Of a stretch of 13,416 bases of DNA, positions 13,221 through 13,416 are shown one piece after another; position 1 is the first letter of the stretch, and each line of letters begins with the position of its first letter. This DNA is from Endomicrobiia bacterium (GTDB lineage: Bacteria > Elusimicrobiota > Endomicrobiia > Endomicrobiales > Endomicrobiaceae): positions 1 to 13,416 of the forward strand of contig BNVZ01000024.1 of NCBI GenBank assembly GCA_025998475.1, read 5' to 3'. The notes below the pieces were generated by a model, which saw only the letters and a list, made by a program, of their open reading frames with translations, was not told the origin of the DNA and made no database searches. Made by a program: the position numbers and the translations under genes.

Positions 13221-13416
13221 CTGCCTAAGGCCTACTAAACTGTATCTGCCATGTATCTTATAGTCTTTCTTTGCATAAATACATGCCTGCTAAAATAAAC
13301 TAAAATCGTGCTCCTTGCCCTATTATCGCTGTGCATATTACTTGCTTGCCTTTAATTTAACTACTACCAACGGTTATTGTATGTCTATTATTCTTTTCGC
13401 TTTCGCCACTTTCGCT
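13221..13416. other. Window end, no recognisable gene
   Basis: All six frames are broken by stops and I recognise no protein or RNA motif. The C-rich, stop-dense character could be a decayed gene or plain spacer. Together with 13108-13220 it makes a ~310-nt gene-free stretch upstream of hldD. Confidence 0.5.

Overview
The window is AT-rich bacterial chromosome with compact housekeeping operons separated by gene-poor, decaying spacers. Intact genes for ADP-heptose and CMP-Kdo synthesis and for lipoprotein maturation point to a Gram-negative (diderm, LPS-making) cell. Low GC, several apparent gene remnants, an insertion-sequence fossil and weak ribosome-binding sites suggest a host-restricted lineage with a reducing genome. 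My best guess is an Endomicrobium-like member of Elusimicrobiota. That is inference from overall character, not from a database match.

Left part (1-3573): a P-loop kinase of the dephospho-CoA kinase-like/NMP kinase type lies on the minus strand (136-693). Next comes a spacer with a possible frameshifted gene remnant, then an initiator tRNA-fMet on the minus strand (1186-1259). Divergent from the tRNA are ksgA (16S rRNA dimethyltransferase) and dnaA. Good DnaA boxes sit directly before and inside the start of dnaA, so autoregulation or origin function is plausible.

Middle (3574-9916): a 399-nt gene-free stretch carries a G9 tract and then a perfect 11-bp inverted repeat just upstream of an extended -10 promoter. 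From there runs a tight six-gene operon: yggS (PLP homeostasis), proC (proline synthesis), a yggU-type DUF167 gene whose ribosome-binding site is a run of nine G, ileS, lspA and lgt. The last two perform the prolipoprotein lipidation and signal-peptide cleavage steps. The operon ends in a perfect, loop-less 68-bp palindrome that overlaps the last codons of lgt and contains a bidirectional intrinsic terminator.

Right part (9917-13416): a decayed IS3-family transposase fossil lies between convergent lgt and kdsB, bracketed by 11-bp direct repeats. The minus-strand operon hldD - hldA (rfaE domain I) - kdsB follows. It makes the LPS inner-core precursors ADP-L-glycero-D-manno-heptose (two steps) and CMP-Kdo. 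Its sigma70-type promoter lies inside the longest open frame of hldD and so fixes the true start as a GTG at 13107. The last ~200 nt show no recognisable gene.

I found no CRISPR array, phage module or clearly new multi-gene system. The most unusual signals are the 68-bp palindrome with its duplicated junction, the G9 ribosome-binding site, the operator-like repeat upstream of the yggS operon, and the variant initiator tRNA.
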